From positions 62,001-126,000 of the forward strand of contig NZ_JAAOHY010000008.1 of NCBI RefSeq assembly GCF_011308835.1: DNA of 64,000 nt, read 5' to 3'. The DNA is from Paracoccus xiamenensis. Lineage in GTDB: Bacteria; Pseudomonadota; Alphaproteobacteria; Rhodobacterales; Rhodobacteraceae. Numbering within the stretch: position 1 is the first letter of the stretch; every line of letters begins with the position of its first letter. Of this stretch, positions 17,254 to 26,030 are shown one piece after another. The translations under genes and the position numbers were made by a program. The notes beneath the pieces are model-generated. The model was not told the origin of the DNA. It saw only the letters and a program-made list of their open reading frames with translations, and made no database searches.

Positions 17254-17874
17254 TCAGCCAGACGGCATCGTTGCGATGACGGAATCGCGCTTGCTGACCT
17301 TGGCAAACCAGTCCTTCAGCTTTGGATGCGTCGCGCGCCAATCCTTGTCGGGGAACCGGAAGTCGAGATAGCCAAGCACGCTTGCCGCCGCGATTGCCCC
17401 GGCATGGAAGGGCCCGGTCAGGTCGTCGAACCAGTAGCCTTCCAGATCGTCCAGCCCGCTATCCACCTTGGCCATCTGGCCGGCATACCAGTCTTCCCAG
17501 CGAAGCTCTGCCGGGCGCATCACGTCTTCGTAGCGGCACAGCAGGCAGGCATCCAGAATGGCGTCGCCAAGCGCCTCCAGCGTCAGGATGCGGATGCGCG
17601 AGGCGGTGTCGCCGTAAAGCGATGCGCCCGGCGCCCCCATATGGTCTATAAGCTGGCAGATCACCCGGCTGTCGAAGACCGGCGTGTCGTCCTTTGTCAA
17701 TGCGCAGGGCACCTTGCCGGTCGAATTGTGCCGGACGATGTTCATGTCGCGCTTGACCGGACCCGCTGCCGACGCAAGCAGTTCGATCTGGTCGATGACG
17801 CCGCGTTCATGCGCGGCGATCATCACCTTGCGGACATAGGGGGATGCGGGGGAATGAAATAGCCTGATGGTCAC
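17254..17874 (-). CDS. Glutathione S-transferase family protein
   Basis: 206-residue GST. The N-terminal thioredoxin-like domain reads IRLFHSPASPYVRKVMIAAHERG, with the Ser-Pro-x-x-Arg active-site context, the cis-Pro in GKVPCALTKDD and the glutathione-binding VFDSRVICQLID. The C-terminal helical domain is complete. Start is a GTG that overlaps the stop of the upstream regulator gene (GTGA). In a catabolic operon such a GST could be a glutathione-dependent isomerase, ether-cleaving or detoxifying enzyme; the exact role cannot be read from sequence. Confidence 0.88.
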   Translation of the reverse strand: MTIRLFHSPASPYVRKVMIAAHERGVIDQIELLASAAGPVKRDMNIVRHNSTGKVPCALTKDDTPVFDSRVICQLIDHMGAPGASLYGDTASRIRILTLEALGDAILDACLLCRYEDVMRPAELRWEDWYAGQMAKVDSGLDDLEGYWFDDLTGPFHAGAIAAASVLGYLDFRFPDKDWRATHPKLKDWFAKVSKRDSVIATMPSG

Positions 17875-18599
17875 GTCTTGTCCTCTTGCTGATCCTTGTC
17901 GTCCGCGCGGCGCGCATAGGCGTCCGGCGTCCGGTTGAGTTCGCGAAGCAGGTATTCCTGCGCGAAGATGATGTGCTCGCGCATGATGCTGGCGGCGCGT
18001 TCGCCGTCGCCCGCTGCCAGCGCCGCGACGATGCGGTGATGGTCGTCATGCGAGCGGTGGATGATGTCCCAGTGTTCCCACAGCACGATCCGGTCGGAAC
18101 TGAGCGGCACATTCTGCAGGCGTGCGACAAAGTCCATGATCCAGGGTGAATGCGCGGCCTGCTGGATCAACTGATGAATGCGCACGTTCATGTCGCGATA
18201 GGGGGCGTGGCTTTCAGGGCGCAGCGTGCCGCCCTGCAAAAGCCGATCCCCAAGCGCGACAAGGGACTGGAGTTCGGACAGGTCTTCGGCCGAGATGCGG
18301 GTGGCGGCCAGCTTGCAGGCCAGTGCCTCGAGTTCAGCGCGGACAAGGACGGAATCGCGGATCTGGGTGGGCGAGAATTCGCGAACGCGATAGCCCCGAT
18401 TGCTTTCATAGCTCACGAGGCCCGAATGGGTCAGCGCAAGCAATGCCGCCCGCAGGGGTGTCCGCGAAATGCCAAGCTGCTGTGCCAGGCTGACCTGGTG
18501 CAACCTTTCGCCGGGCGCGATTTCGCCGCGCAGAATCGCTTCCCGAACGCGCGCTGTCGCGACCTCTGTCGTGGTGGTGCCGTCGTCGCTGTCGCTCAT
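17871..18599 (-). CDS. GntR-family transcriptional regulator, FCD subfamily
   Basis: 242-residue regulator. The winged helix reads RLHQVSLAQQLGISRTPLRAALLALTHSGLVSYE and the FCD domain MNVRIHQLIQQAAHSPWIMDF...HHRIVAALAAGDGERAASIMREHI, with the usual His ligands. RBS GGGGTGAG precedes the ATG. It is divergent from the SDR/TRAP operon, and a perfect 16-base palindrome lies in the shared promoter region. It heads its own operon with the GST and binding-protein copy A. It probably represses both operons until a pathway intermediate binds. Confidence 0.92.
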   Translation of the reverse strand: MSDSDDGTTTTEVATARVREAILRGEIAPGERLHQVSLAQQLGISRTPLRAALLALTHSGLVSYESNRGYRVREFSPTQIRDSVLVRAELEALACKLAATRISAEDLSELQSLVALGDRLLQGGTLRPESHAPYRDMNVRIHQLIQQAAHSPWIMDFVARLQNVPLSSDRIVLWEHWDIIHRSHDDHHRIVAALAAGDGERAASIMREHIIFAQEYLLRELNRTPDAYARRADDKDQQEDKT

Positions 18600-18678
18600 A
18601 TCTCACCCCATGGTTTGGACACATTATGCGCGGCGATTTGCAACTTATCTAGCAAAAATTGATGAAAGAGGAAAAATA

Positions 18679-18694
18679 AGTTGCTCGAGCAACT
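18679..18694. promoter_or_regulatory. Perfect 16-bp palindrome, likely FCD-GntR operator
   Basis: AGTTGCTCGAGCAACT is an exact palindrome in the divergent promoter region of the TRAP loci. A further half-site GCAACT lies at 18640-18645. It overlaps the -35 box of the plus-strand promoter, the geometry expected of a repressor site. Confidence 0.65.
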
Positions 18695-18708
18695 AAAATG
18701 GATACATT
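18681..18708 (+). promoter_or_regulatory. Candidate -35/-10 promoter of the SDR/TRAP operon
   Basis: TTGCTC (18681-18686), 16 bases, TACATT (18703-18708). The -35 box is within the palindrome. The first gene starts 25 bases after the -10 box, with RBS GGGAGGGA. Confidence 0.45.
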
Positions 18709-18732
18709 AATGAAAAGCTGAGGGAGGGAATC

Positions 18733-19476
18733 ATGTTCAGGCGCTGTTTGATTACGGGTGCGGCGGGCGGCATCGGTCGGGCGATCGTGTCGCGTCTTGC
18801 GCAGGAAGGCTTTGCAATCACCGCAGCCGACCTGAAACCTGCGCAGGCCGAATCCGCGCTTGATGGCGTGCCGGGCGAAGGCCATCGCGCCATCGCGCTT
18901 GACGTGTCCGACGAGGCCGCGGTCAAGGCGGCTTTTGCCGATGATGCCGTAGATTGCGTTGTCGCGGCGGCGGGGATCCTGCTGTTTGCACCCAGCGGTG
19001 ACCGGCCCGCGCTGACGGATATCTCGCTTTCGGATTGGGAGCTGACGCAGCGGATCAACTCCACCGGCACCTTCCTTCTGTTGCGCGAATATCTGCGGGC
19101 GGCGACCAGAAGCCCGGTCGATGACGGGCGGTTTGTCGGCTTTTCCTCGGTCGCGGCGCAGCTTGGCGGCTACCGGTCGAGCGCGGCCTATATCGCCTCG
19201 AAGGGCGCGGTCACCAGCCTGATCAAGGCCGGCGCACGAGAGGCCGCGGCACTGGGCATTACCGTCAACGCCGTGGCGCCCGGCCTGATCGACGCGCCGA
19301 TGTTGCGCCAGTCGCTGTCGCCCGAAAACGACGCCGCCGTGTCCGCGGCGATCCCGCTGGGACGGATCGGGACGCCCGCCGACGTCGCCGGATCGGTCGC
19401 GTTCCTGCTGGGCCGGGATGCGGGCTACATCACCGGCTCGGTGATCGACGTCAACGGCGGCTACCGGATGCAATAG
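18733..19476 (+). CDS. Short-chain dehydrogenase/reductase (SDR) 1
   Basis: 247-residue classical SDR. It shows the nucleotide-binding TGAAGGIGRA at residues 9-18, an acidic residue after strand 2 (ITAADLKPAQ, favouring NAD), the catalytic Ser in FSSVAAQ and YIASK with catalytic Tyr and Lys, and the C-terminal GSVIDVNGGY. One oddity: the usual NNAG is VVAAAGIL. It should oxidise or reduce a secondary alcohol/ketone in the cytoplasm. It is the first gene of the TRAP operon, 29 bases before DctQ, so it likely acts on the imported solute. Confidence 0.9.
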   Translation: MFRRCLITGAAGGIGRAIVSRLAQEGFAITAADLKPAQAESALDGVPGEGHRAIALDVSDEAAVKAAFADDAVDCVVAAAGILLFAPSGDRPALTDISLSDWELTQRINSTGTFLLLREYLRAATRSPVDDGRFVGFSSVAAQLGGYRSSAAYIASKGAVTSLIKAGAREAAALGITVNAVAPGLIDAPMLRQSLSPENDAAVSAAIPLGRIGTPADVAGSVAFLLGRDAGYITGSVIDVNGGYRMQ

Positions 19477-19505
19477 CAGCCGCGAAACGAGGGAGGAGAA
19501 AGCAG

Positions 19506-20015
19506 ATGGTAAGAATCGTCGCTATGCTGACAATCGCCATGGCGTGGATCGCCGGGCTGGCCGTCGCGCTGATGATGTTCCATGTCGTCGCGGACGTGGT
19601 CGGAAAATACTTCTTCAGCGCACCGATCCCCAGCACGGCCGAGATTGTCGCCAACTACTACATGATCGCGACCGTCTTCCTGAGCCTCGCCTATATCGAG
19701 GCCAAGAACTCTGCCATCTCGGTCGAACTGATCTACGAAATGGTCGGCCCGCGCTTTCAGGCGTTCATGGTCAAGCTGGGCCAGGTCGTCACGCTGATCT
19801 TCTACGCCGGCCTCGGCTGGTTTTCCTGGGACATGGCAAAACGCGCCTTCGACGTGAACGAGACCGTCGACGGCATTTGGCGCGTCGTGATCTGGCCCGC
19901 GAAATTCATGTTGCCGCTGGGTTTGGGCATCGCTTGCCTGGTTCTGCTGATCCGCATTTTCAGCCGGGACGATGTGAAACTGGCCGATGACGGCCCCGAC
20001 GCGCTGATCGACTGA
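19506..20015 (+). CDS. TRAP transporter small permease (DctQ family)
   Basis: 169-residue membrane protein with four predicted TM helices (about residues 5-28, 46-66, 85-110, 128-152). It has the DctQ core pattern VADVVGKYFFSAPIPSTAEIV and an FLSLAYIEAKN helix. RBS GGGAGGAG precedes the start. It partners the large permease that begins 10 bases downstream. Confidence 0.92.
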   Translation: MVRIVAMLTIAMAWIAGLAVALMMFHVVADVVGKYFFSAPIPSTAEIVANYYMIATVFLSLAYIEAKNSAISVELIYEMVGPRFQAFMVKLGQVVTLIFYAGLGWFSWDMAKRAFDVNETVDGIWRVVIWPAKFMLPLGLGIACLVLLIRIFSRDDVKLADDGPDALID

Positions 20016-20025
20016 GGAGGCTGTC

Positions 20026-21333
20026 ATGGAACGCATCGAAATCGGATTTGCAGGCATCGCCATCCTTCTGGGGCTGATCGGCTTGCGCGTGCCCATCGGT
20101 GCCGCAATGGGCGGCACGGCCTTTGTCGGCATCTGGGCGATGATGGGGTGGAACCCCGCAGTCGGGATCAGCAAGGCCATTCCCTTCACGCTGATCGGCG
20201 ACTGGAATCTTTCCGCGATCCCGATGTTCCTGCTGATGGGCTTCATCGCGGTCGGCGCGGGCCTGACCAAGGGCCTGTTCGGCGCGGCGCGGGTGTTTCT
20301 GTACTGGATCCCCGGCGGGCTTGCGTCATCGACTGTTGTCGCGAGCGCGCTTTTCGCCTCGGCCTCTGGCTCATCCGTTGCATCTGCCGCGGCATTTTCG
20401 CGGATCGCGGTGCCGGAAATGCTGGAATCGCGCTATCAGGCCGGGCTTGCCACCGGTTCGGTGGCGGCGGCGGGCACGCTTGGTGCGCTGATCCCGCCGA
20501 GCGTGCTGATGATCGTCTATGGCATGTTGCTGGACACCTCGATCAGCAGCCTGTTCATCGCCGGGATCATTCCGGGCATCCTGACGGCGCTGATGTTCAT
20601 CCTGCTGATCACCGTGCGCTGCATGCTGAACCCGTCGCTGGCCCCGCGCGTCAAGATCGAGGTTTCCTCGGCCGAAAAGCTTGCCCTGATCGCGGATGCC
20701 TGGCCGCTTCCGGTCCTGATCCTCGGCGTGGTGGGCGGCATCTTCGCAGGCGTCTTTACCGCCACCGAGGCCGGGGCAGTGGGGGCCTTCCTCGCCTTCG
20801 TGCTGGCGCTGATCCGGGGACGGATAAATCGGCACATGCTTGGCCGGGCGCTGCGTGAAACCGCGTCGGGCACGGCCGAGATCTTCATGGTGGTTCTTGG
20901 GGCCGCACTGTTTGCCCGTTTCGTGGCGCTGGCGACGCTGCCGAACTTCCTGATCAACTCGTTCGAGGGCTATTCGACGCTGACGGTGCTGCTGATGATC
21001 TGCGCCCTCTTCCTGGTGCTGGGCGCGTTTCTGGAAAGCATCTCGATCATGCTGCTTTGCCTGCCGGTCCTCGGGCCGCTGCTGATGGCGCATGACGTGA
21101 ACCTGATCTGGTTCGGCGTGCTGACCATCAAGCTGCTGGAAATCGGCCTCGTGACCCCGCCGATGGGCATGAACGTCTTCGTCATCAAATCGGCACTGGG
21201 CGGAGAGGTTTCCTTGTCCCAGATCTTCAAGGGCGCATCCTGGTTCATCTTCATCGACATGGTGACGCTTGGCCTGCTGATCGCCTTCCCGATCCTGAGC
21301 CTTTGGCTGCCCAACCTGATGAGCGGCGGCTGA
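20026..21333 (+). CDS. TRAP transporter large permease (DctM family)
   Basis: 435-residue membrane protein with about 12 TM segments. Family landmarks are LRVPIGAAMGGTAFVGIW near the N-terminus, AIPMFLLMGFIAVGAG, the SGSSVASAAAFSRIAVPEM loop and GTLGALIPPSVLMIVYGML. The second repeat has TEAGAVGAFLAFVLAL and VTPPMGMNVFVIKSALGG. It is the sodium- or proton-driven transport subunit. It is the only large TRAP permease in the window and must serve binding-protein copy B and probably copy A. The orphan binding protein at 41403 is too distant to assign. Confidence 0.95.
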   Translation: MERIEIGFAGIAILLGLIGLRVPIGAAMGGTAFVGIWAMMGWNPAVGISKAIPFTLIGDWNLSAIPMFLLMGFIAVGAGLTKGLFGAARVFLYWIPGGLASSTVVASALFASASGSSVASAAAFSRIAVPEMLESRYQAGLATGSVAAAGTLGALIPPSVLMIVYGMLLDTSISSLFIAGIIPGILTALMFILLITVRCMLNPSLAPRVKIEVSSAEKLALIADAWPLPVLILGVVGGIFAGVFTATEAGAVGAFLAFVLALIRGRINRHMLGRALRETASGTAEIFMVVLGAALFARFVALATLPNFLINSFEGYSTLTVLLMICALFLVLGAFLESISIMLLCLPVLGPLLMAHDVNLIWFGVLTIKLLEIGLVTPPMGMNVFVIKSALGGEVSLSQIFKGASWFIFIDMVTLGLLIAFPILSLWLPNLMSGG

Positions 21334-21373
21334 CCATCCACAAAACCAGAACGATTTAGCGGAGGAGAAACGC

Positions 21374-22507
21374 ATGTCGAAATTCATCAAGAACGCCCTG
21401 ACCACAACGGCGCTGAGCCTTGGTCTTTGCGCAGGCGTCGCGCAGGCCGACACCTATATGGCGACGAACTGGATGGCGCCCAGCCATATCCTGAACGAAT
21501 TCGCCTATGTGCCCTATGTCGCCGATATCAGCGCCGCGACCGATGGCGCGGTTGAATTCGAGATCTATTCATCCGGCTCGCTGGTTCCGGCGCCGACAAC
21601 GCTCAGCGCCGTTGGCGACGGCGTGGCGCAGCTGGGCATCGTCGCGGCATCCTATACGCCGTCCGAACTGCCGCTGTCGGGCATGATCAACGACATGGCG
21701 TTCACCGCGCGCGATGCCTTCGCCACCGCCTTCGCCCTGACCGAACTGGGGCTGACCAACCAGAAGCTGGTCGAGGAATATGGCAAGCATAACACCGTCT
21801 TTCTGGGCGGCTATTCGACCCCGACCTATGTCATGATGTGCATGAAAGACGTGACCGATCTGGCCGGGCTGAACGGCACCAAGGTCCGCACGGCCGGCAC
21901 GGCGCAGAATGAATGGATCGGCTCTATCAGCGGCGTGCCGGTCGCCGTTCCGATGACCGATGCCTATTCCGGGCTGGAACGCGGTTCGATCGACTGCATG
22001 CTGTCGGACCCGACCAACCTTGGCAAAGGCTATATGTTCTGGGAGGTCGTCAAGTCGATCACGACGCTGGAACAGGGCACCTCGCTTGGTGCGACCTATG
22101 TCTATAACAAGGATTTCTGGGCCGGGCTGACGCCTGAACAACGCCGCGCCATTCTTGATGCGACGGCAACGGGGCTGGCCCGTTCGCAGGTGAACTATGC
22201 CGAGAACGTGGAATCCGGTCTTGCCGGTGCGCAGGAACGCGGCATCACCCTGAACGAGCCGTCCGAGGATCTGGTGGCAGCCCTTGCCGATTTCCGCGCC
22301 AAGATGGTCGAGGGCCTGCCCGCCCGCACTGCATCGGAACGCGGGATCGACGACCCCAGCGATGTTCTGGCCGAATATGTCGCGCTGGAAGAAAAGTGGT
22401 TCAACCTGCTGCAGGATGTGGACCGCAGCGACACCGAAGCAGTGGCCCAACTGGTCCGCGACGAGCTTTTCTCGAAAATCGACGAAAACAGCTACGGGCT
22501 GAACTGA
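21374..22507 (+). CDS. TRAP transporter substrate-binding protein (DctP family), copy B
   Basis: 377-residue binding protein. The signal peptide runs to about residue 24 (GVAQA), then DTYMATNWMAPSHILNEF. The ligand-Arg context is GTKVRTAGTAQNEW and the lobe 2 signature YSGLERGSIDCMLSDPTNLGKG. It matches copy A (16057-17178) across the whole length, including long identical stretches around the binding site. RBS GGAGGAG. It is encoded with DctQM in the standard order Q-M-P. Where A and B differ near the pocket (KIRTAGGAQASW against KVRTAGTAQNEW) may reflect two related ligands. Confidence 0.93.
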   Translation: MSKFIKNALTTTALSLGLCAGVAQADTYMATNWMAPSHILNEFAYVPYVADISAATDGAVEFEIYSSGSLVPAPTTLSAVGDGVAQLGIVAASYTPSELPLSGMINDMAFTARDAFATAFALTELGLTNQKLVEEYGKHNTVFLGGYSTPTYVMMCMKDVTDLAGLNGTKVRTAGTAQNEWIGSISGVPVAVPMTDAYSGLERGSIDCMLSDPTNLGKGYMFWEVVKSITTLEQGTSLGATYVYNKDFWAGLTPEQRRAILDATATGLARSQVNYAENVESGLAGAQERGITLNEPSEDLVAALADFRAKMVEGLPARTASERGIDDPSDVLAEYVALEEKWFNLLQDVDRSDTEAVAQLVRDELFSKIDENSYGLN

Positions 22508-22539
22508 TCCTGCAGGATCGAGCTTAGGAGATATGGCGC

Positions 22540-23277
22540 ATGACCGATGCCAAGACAAAAACCGCAATTGTAACCGGGGCCGGCGGCGGCATCGGTCGCG
22601 CCATTGCCCGCAGGCTTGCCCATGACGGCTTTGCCGTGATCGTCGCCGATCGGGCGCAAGGCCCGGCGGATGAGACTGTCGCCCTGATCCAGGCGGAGGG
22701 CCGTCAGGCCCGCGCCGAAGTGCTGGACATTACCGATGAAGCCGCCACGCAGGCGCTGATCGACGGCGCCGATGATCTGCGCGTTCTGGTCAACAATGCG
22801 GGCATCTTCGATGTGAAGGAATTCGACAAGCTGACCGCCGACGATTTCCGCCGCATGTACGAAGTGAACCTGGTCGCCATGGCCACGCTGTGCCAGCAGG
22901 CCGCCCGCGTCATGCCCGAGGAAAGCCGGATCGTGAACCTCGCCTCTCGCGCGGCCTTCGGGGCGCGCAACTATGCGCATTACGTCGCCTCCAAGGCGGG
23001 GGTGGCGGGGCTGACCAAGGCGCTTTCGCTGGAACTCGCGCCCAAGCAGATCACCGTGAATGCCGTCGCGCCGGGCGTGATCGAGACGGACATGCTGAAG
23101 GCGCGCAGCGACTCGCTGGCGGACATGAAGGCGCAGCAGCCGACAGGCAGGCTCGGCTCGCCCGAGGATATCGCCCATGCCGTCGCCTTCTTCGCCCATC
23201 CGCAGGCGAGCTTTGTCACCGGGCAGGTCCTGATCGTCGATGGCGGCCGCTCTGTCGGCGGCACGGCCGCATTTTAG
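22540..23277 (+). CDS. Short-chain dehydrogenase/reductase (SDR) 2
   Basis: 245-residue classical SDR: TGAGGGIGRA cofactor motif, Asp after strand 2 (VIVADRAQ, NAD preference), NNAGIFD, the catalytic Ser in NLASRAAFG, YVASK and the C-terminal GQVLIVDGGRS. The protein is most similar in layout to 3-ketoacyl or cyclic-alcohol dehydrogenases. It lies between the TRAP binding protein and a third SDR, without gaps that suggest another promoter. Confidence 0.92.
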   Translation: MTDAKTKTAIVTGAGGGIGRAIARRLAHDGFAVIVADRAQGPADETVALIQAEGRQARAEVLDITDEAATQALIDGADDLRVLVNNAGIFDVKEFDKLTADDFRRMYEVNLVAMATLCQQAARVMPEESRIVNLASRAAFGARNYAHYVASKAGVAGLTKALSLELAPKQITVNAVAPGVIETDMLKARSDSLADMKAQQPTGRLGSPEDIAHAVAFFAHPQASFVTGQVLIVDGGRSVGGTAAF

Positions 23278-23287
23278 GGAGAGCGTG

Positions 23288-24067
23288 ATGACTGGACAGA
23301 TTTGCGATCTGCGCGGCCGCTCGGCTGTTGTCACCGGGGCCGCGCAGGGGATCGGCCTTGCCATTACGGATGCGCTGCGCGACGCAGGTGCGAAGGTCGT
23401 GGCGGTCGATATGCAGGCAGAGGGGCTGGCCCAGCTGACCGCCACCCGCCCGGATGTGGTCGCCGTCACCGGCGATGTCACCGATCCGGGCCTGACGGAC
23501 ATGCTGGATGCGGCGCTGGATGGCGGGCACCCGGATATCCTGATCAACAATGCCGGCGTCGCACGCGGTGCCCATGCGCTGGAAACCAGCGATGAGGATC
23601 TGCAACGCTATTTCGACATCAACGTGTTGTCCGTGTTCCGTCTTTCGCGATGGGCCGCCGGGCTGATGGCGAAGGCCGGCGGCGGCGCAATCGTGAACAC
23701 GGCTTCGATCTTCGGGCAGATCGGCGCGCAGAACAGCGCCGGCTATTCGACCTCGAAGGCGGCGGTGATCGGGATGACGCGGCAGATGGCCAATGATTTC
23801 GGCCCCTCCGGCATCCGCATCAACGCGGTGGCACCCGGACTGATCGAGACCCCCCTGACCGCCGAACGCATCCGCACGGAGGTGTGGCGCCGTCAGGTCA
23901 TGATCGAACAGGCGCCCTTGCGCCGTCCCGGCACCGCCGAAGATGTGGCGAAGGTGGTGCGCTTTCTTGCCTCGGACGAGGCCAGCTTCATCACCGGCCA
24001 GATCCTTGCCGTTGATGGTGGTTGGGCCATGGGCCGATATCCCCGTCAGGAACCCATCAATGCGTGA
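23288..24067 (+). CDS. Short-chain dehydrogenase/reductase (SDR) 3
   Basis: 259-residue classical SDR: TGAAQGIGLA, VVAVDMQAEG (Asp, NAD type), NNAGVAR, TASIFGQIGAQNSAGYSTSKAAV with the Ser-Tyr-Lys triad, and GQILAVDGGW. I chose the ATG at 23288, preceded by AGGGAGAG, ten bases after the previous stop; the longer frame from 23240 overlaps SDR 2 and adds no SDR sequence. Three different SDRs in one operon suggest several hydroxyl groups, or both epimers of one, are oxidised in sequence. The stop overlaps the flavoprotein start by eight bases. Confidence 0.92.
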   Translation: MTGQICDLRGRSAVVTGAAQGIGLAITDALRDAGAKVVAVDMQAEGLAQLTATRPDVVAVTGDVTDPGLTDMLDAALDGGHPDILINNAGVARGAHALETSDEDLQRYFDINVLSVFRLSRWAAGLMAKAGGGAIVNTASIFGQIGAQNSAGYSTSKAAVIGMTRQMANDFGPSGIRINAVAPGLIETPLTAERIRTEVWRRQVMIEQAPLRRPGTAEDVAKVVRFLASDEASFITGQILAVDGGWAMGRYPRQEPINA

Positions 24068-25778
24068 GACGACCCTGCCGGAAAGCTGTGACCTGCTGGT
24101 CGTCGGCTCGGGCGCTGCGGGCATGACCGCTGCGATCACCGCCGCGAAACGAGGGCTCAGGCCCGTGATCGTCGAGAAGTCCGAATATTTCGGCGGCTCG
24201 ACCGCGGTGTCGGGTGGCGCGATCTGGATACCGGCCAACCCGATGATGCTTGCCGCCGGGATGAAGGACGACCCCGCCGCCGCCCGCCGATATATCGCCC
24301 ATGAATCCGGGAACCGCTTTCGAGGCGATCTTGTCGACGCCTTCCTGAACGAGGGGCCGGAGGCGATCAGCTTCCTGCATGAAAACACCGCGTTGCAGTT
24401 CACGCATCGCGCGTTTTCGCCTGACTATCACCCAGAGGAAGATGGCGCGGCTGAAGGTGGCCGGGTGCTGGACGCGCTGGATTATGACGGTCGCGGGCTT
24501 GGGGACGATCTTGCCGATCTGCGGCCGCCGATCCCGGAATTTACCATCCTTGGCGGGATGCAGCTGAGCAGGCCGGATATCTACCACTTCCTGCGCATGA
24601 CCCGATCGGCGAAGTCCGCCATCTTCGCTGCGCGGTCCATCTTGCGTTACGGTTGGGACCGGGCCACGCTTGGCCGCTCTGGCCGGCTGGTGCTTGGTGC
24701 GGCCGTCGCCGGGCGGTTGGCGCAGACGGTTTTCGACATGAAGATCCCGCTGCTGTTGCGGCACGAACTGCTGTCACTGGAAGCAGACGACGACGGGCGT
24801 GTCACGGGCGCGAAGCTGCAGACGCCGGATGGCAGCAAACGGGTTCAGTCGCGTCATGGCGTGGTGCTGGCAAGCGGCGGGTTTGCGCAGAATGCCGACC
24901 GGCGCGCGGAGGTCTTCCCGCATGTCCAGCAGGGATTGCCACATTATTCGATGACGCCGGGCCCGAATACCGGGGGCGGTATCGCCGCCGCCGAAGCGGT
25001 TGGCGCGGCTTTCGTCCCGACCAATTCCAATGCCGCTTTCTGGGCGCCGGTGTCGCTTCTGCCGCAGGCGGATGGCGGGGTGCGGCCATTCCCGCACCTG
25101 TTCCTTGACCGCGCCAAGCCCGGCGTGATCGCCGTCGGCCATGACGGAAAGCGCTTCGTGAACGAGGCTGTCAGCTATCACGATTTCGTCCAGGGGCTGA
25201 TCGCCAAGATGCAGGCCGAGGGGCGCAAATCAGCCTGGCTGGTTGCCGATCATCGGGCGCTGCGCCGCTATGGCCTTGGTGCCGTGCCCGCCTTTCCGGG
25301 TGCCTACCGCAAGCATCTGGCCAGCGGATACCTCAAGCAGGGGCAGACGCCAGAGGCGTTGGCGGCGTCTTGCGGGATTGATGCAACTGCTTTTGCCCAA
25401 ACGGTTGCCAGCTTCAACACCGATGCGCAGGCGGGTTCTGACAAGGCCTTCGGCAAGGGGGCGACCAGCTATCAGACCTATCTCGGCGATGCCGAGAACA
25501 AGCCAAATCCATGCCTGCGGCCTTTGGAGGGGCGCCTTTACGCGATCGAGATTTATCCCGGCGATATCGGCACTTCGATGGGGTTGGACATTGATGCGAA
25601 CGGGCGTGTCAGACGCGGCGACGGCAGCGTGATCGCGGGGCTATATGCCTGCGGGAACGACATAAACTCGATCATGGCGGGGGCATATCCGGGGGCGGGC
25701 ATCACCCTTGGCCCCGCGCTGACATTCGGTTATATCGTCGGTAAGGCCGCGTCTGAGGCGGCGATCAGTCCCGGTTGA
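24060..25778 (+). CDS. FAD-dependent dehydrogenase, 3-ketosteroid-delta1-dehydrogenase-like
   Basis: 572-residue flavoprotein of the fumarate-reductase/KstD family. The N-terminal Rossmann motif is VVGSGAAGMTAAITAAKRG, then EKSEYFGGSTAVSGGAIWIPAN. The C-terminal FAD-capping block is GLYACGND...AYPGAGITLGPALTFGY. In KstD enzymes the equivalent YPGPGAT segment holds the catalytic Tyr, which is kept here. Expected chemistry is 1,2-desaturation of a cyclic ketone with FAD, consistent with SDRs supplying the ketone. There is no signal peptide. Start at 24060 is supported by AGGAA 8-12 bases upstream and by coupling to SDR 3. It is the last gene of the operon; substrate class (steroid or smaller alicyclic) is inference. 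Confidence 0.85.
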   Translation: MRETTLPESCDLLVVGSGAAGMTAAITAAKRGLRPVIVEKSEYFGGSTAVSGGAIWIPANPMMLAAGMKDDPAAARRYIAHESGNRFRGDLVDAFLNEGPEAISFLHENTALQFTHRAFSPDYHPEEDGAAEGGRVLDALDYDGRGLGDDLADLRPPIPEFTILGGMQLSRPDIYHFLRMTRSAKSAIFAARSILRYGWDRATLGRSGRLVLGAAVAGRLAQTVFDMKIPLLLRHELLSLEADDDGRVTGAKLQTPDGSKRVQSRHGVVLASGGFAQNADRRAEVFPHVQQGLPHYSMTPGPNTGGGIAAAEAVGAAFVPTNSNAAFWAPVSLLPQADGGVRPFPHLFLDRAKPGVIAVGHDGKRFVNEAVSYHDFVQGLIAKMQAEGRKSAWLVADHRALRRYGLGAVPAFPGAYRKHLASGYLKQGQTPEALAASCGIDATAFAQTVASFNTDAQAGSDKAFGKGATSYQTYLGDAENKPNPCLRPLEGRLYAIEIYPGDIGTSMGLDIDANGRVRRGDGSVIAGLYACGNDINSIMAGAYPGAGITLGPALTFGYIVGKAASEAAISPG

Positions 25779-26030
25779 GCGGTCCAGTTCGGCTGCTTAG
25801 CGCCAGGTGTTTGATGCCGTGTTGCGGCCCAACCCGCTGGGTTGGGCGCAGAATTGTGCCTGCGCCCCGCATGATCTGAAACGGCTTCCTGAAAAATTCT
25901 GCGTGCGATGTCGGAAACTGCGCGGCAGGTTCGTCTTCAGGATAGAGCGGCTTGAGGACAACCGAAGAACGCTGCTCGGATCCGCTGCCGATGGGTAGCC
26001 AACAGGAACCGTAACGCAAGGAACGCAGAT
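25779..26030. other. Intergenic stretch, nothing recognised
   Basis: About 250 bases after the flavoprotein gene. Short open frames on both strands show no family I recognise and no good start. It may hold decayed coding sequence; the promoter of the AHSA1 gene should be near its right end. Confidence 0.4.

Noticed and set aside
16336..17862. Long plus-strand frame opposite TRAP binding protein A and the GST
   Set aside because: Spans two well-supported genes and has no recognisable domain.
20371..21453. Long minus-strand frame opposite DctM
   Set aside because: Shadow of a membrane protein gene; no start signal and His/Gln/Arg-rich composition.
25779..26030. Possible transposase remnant after the flavoprotein gene
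   Set aside because: No inverted repeats, target duplication or transposase motif can be shown.
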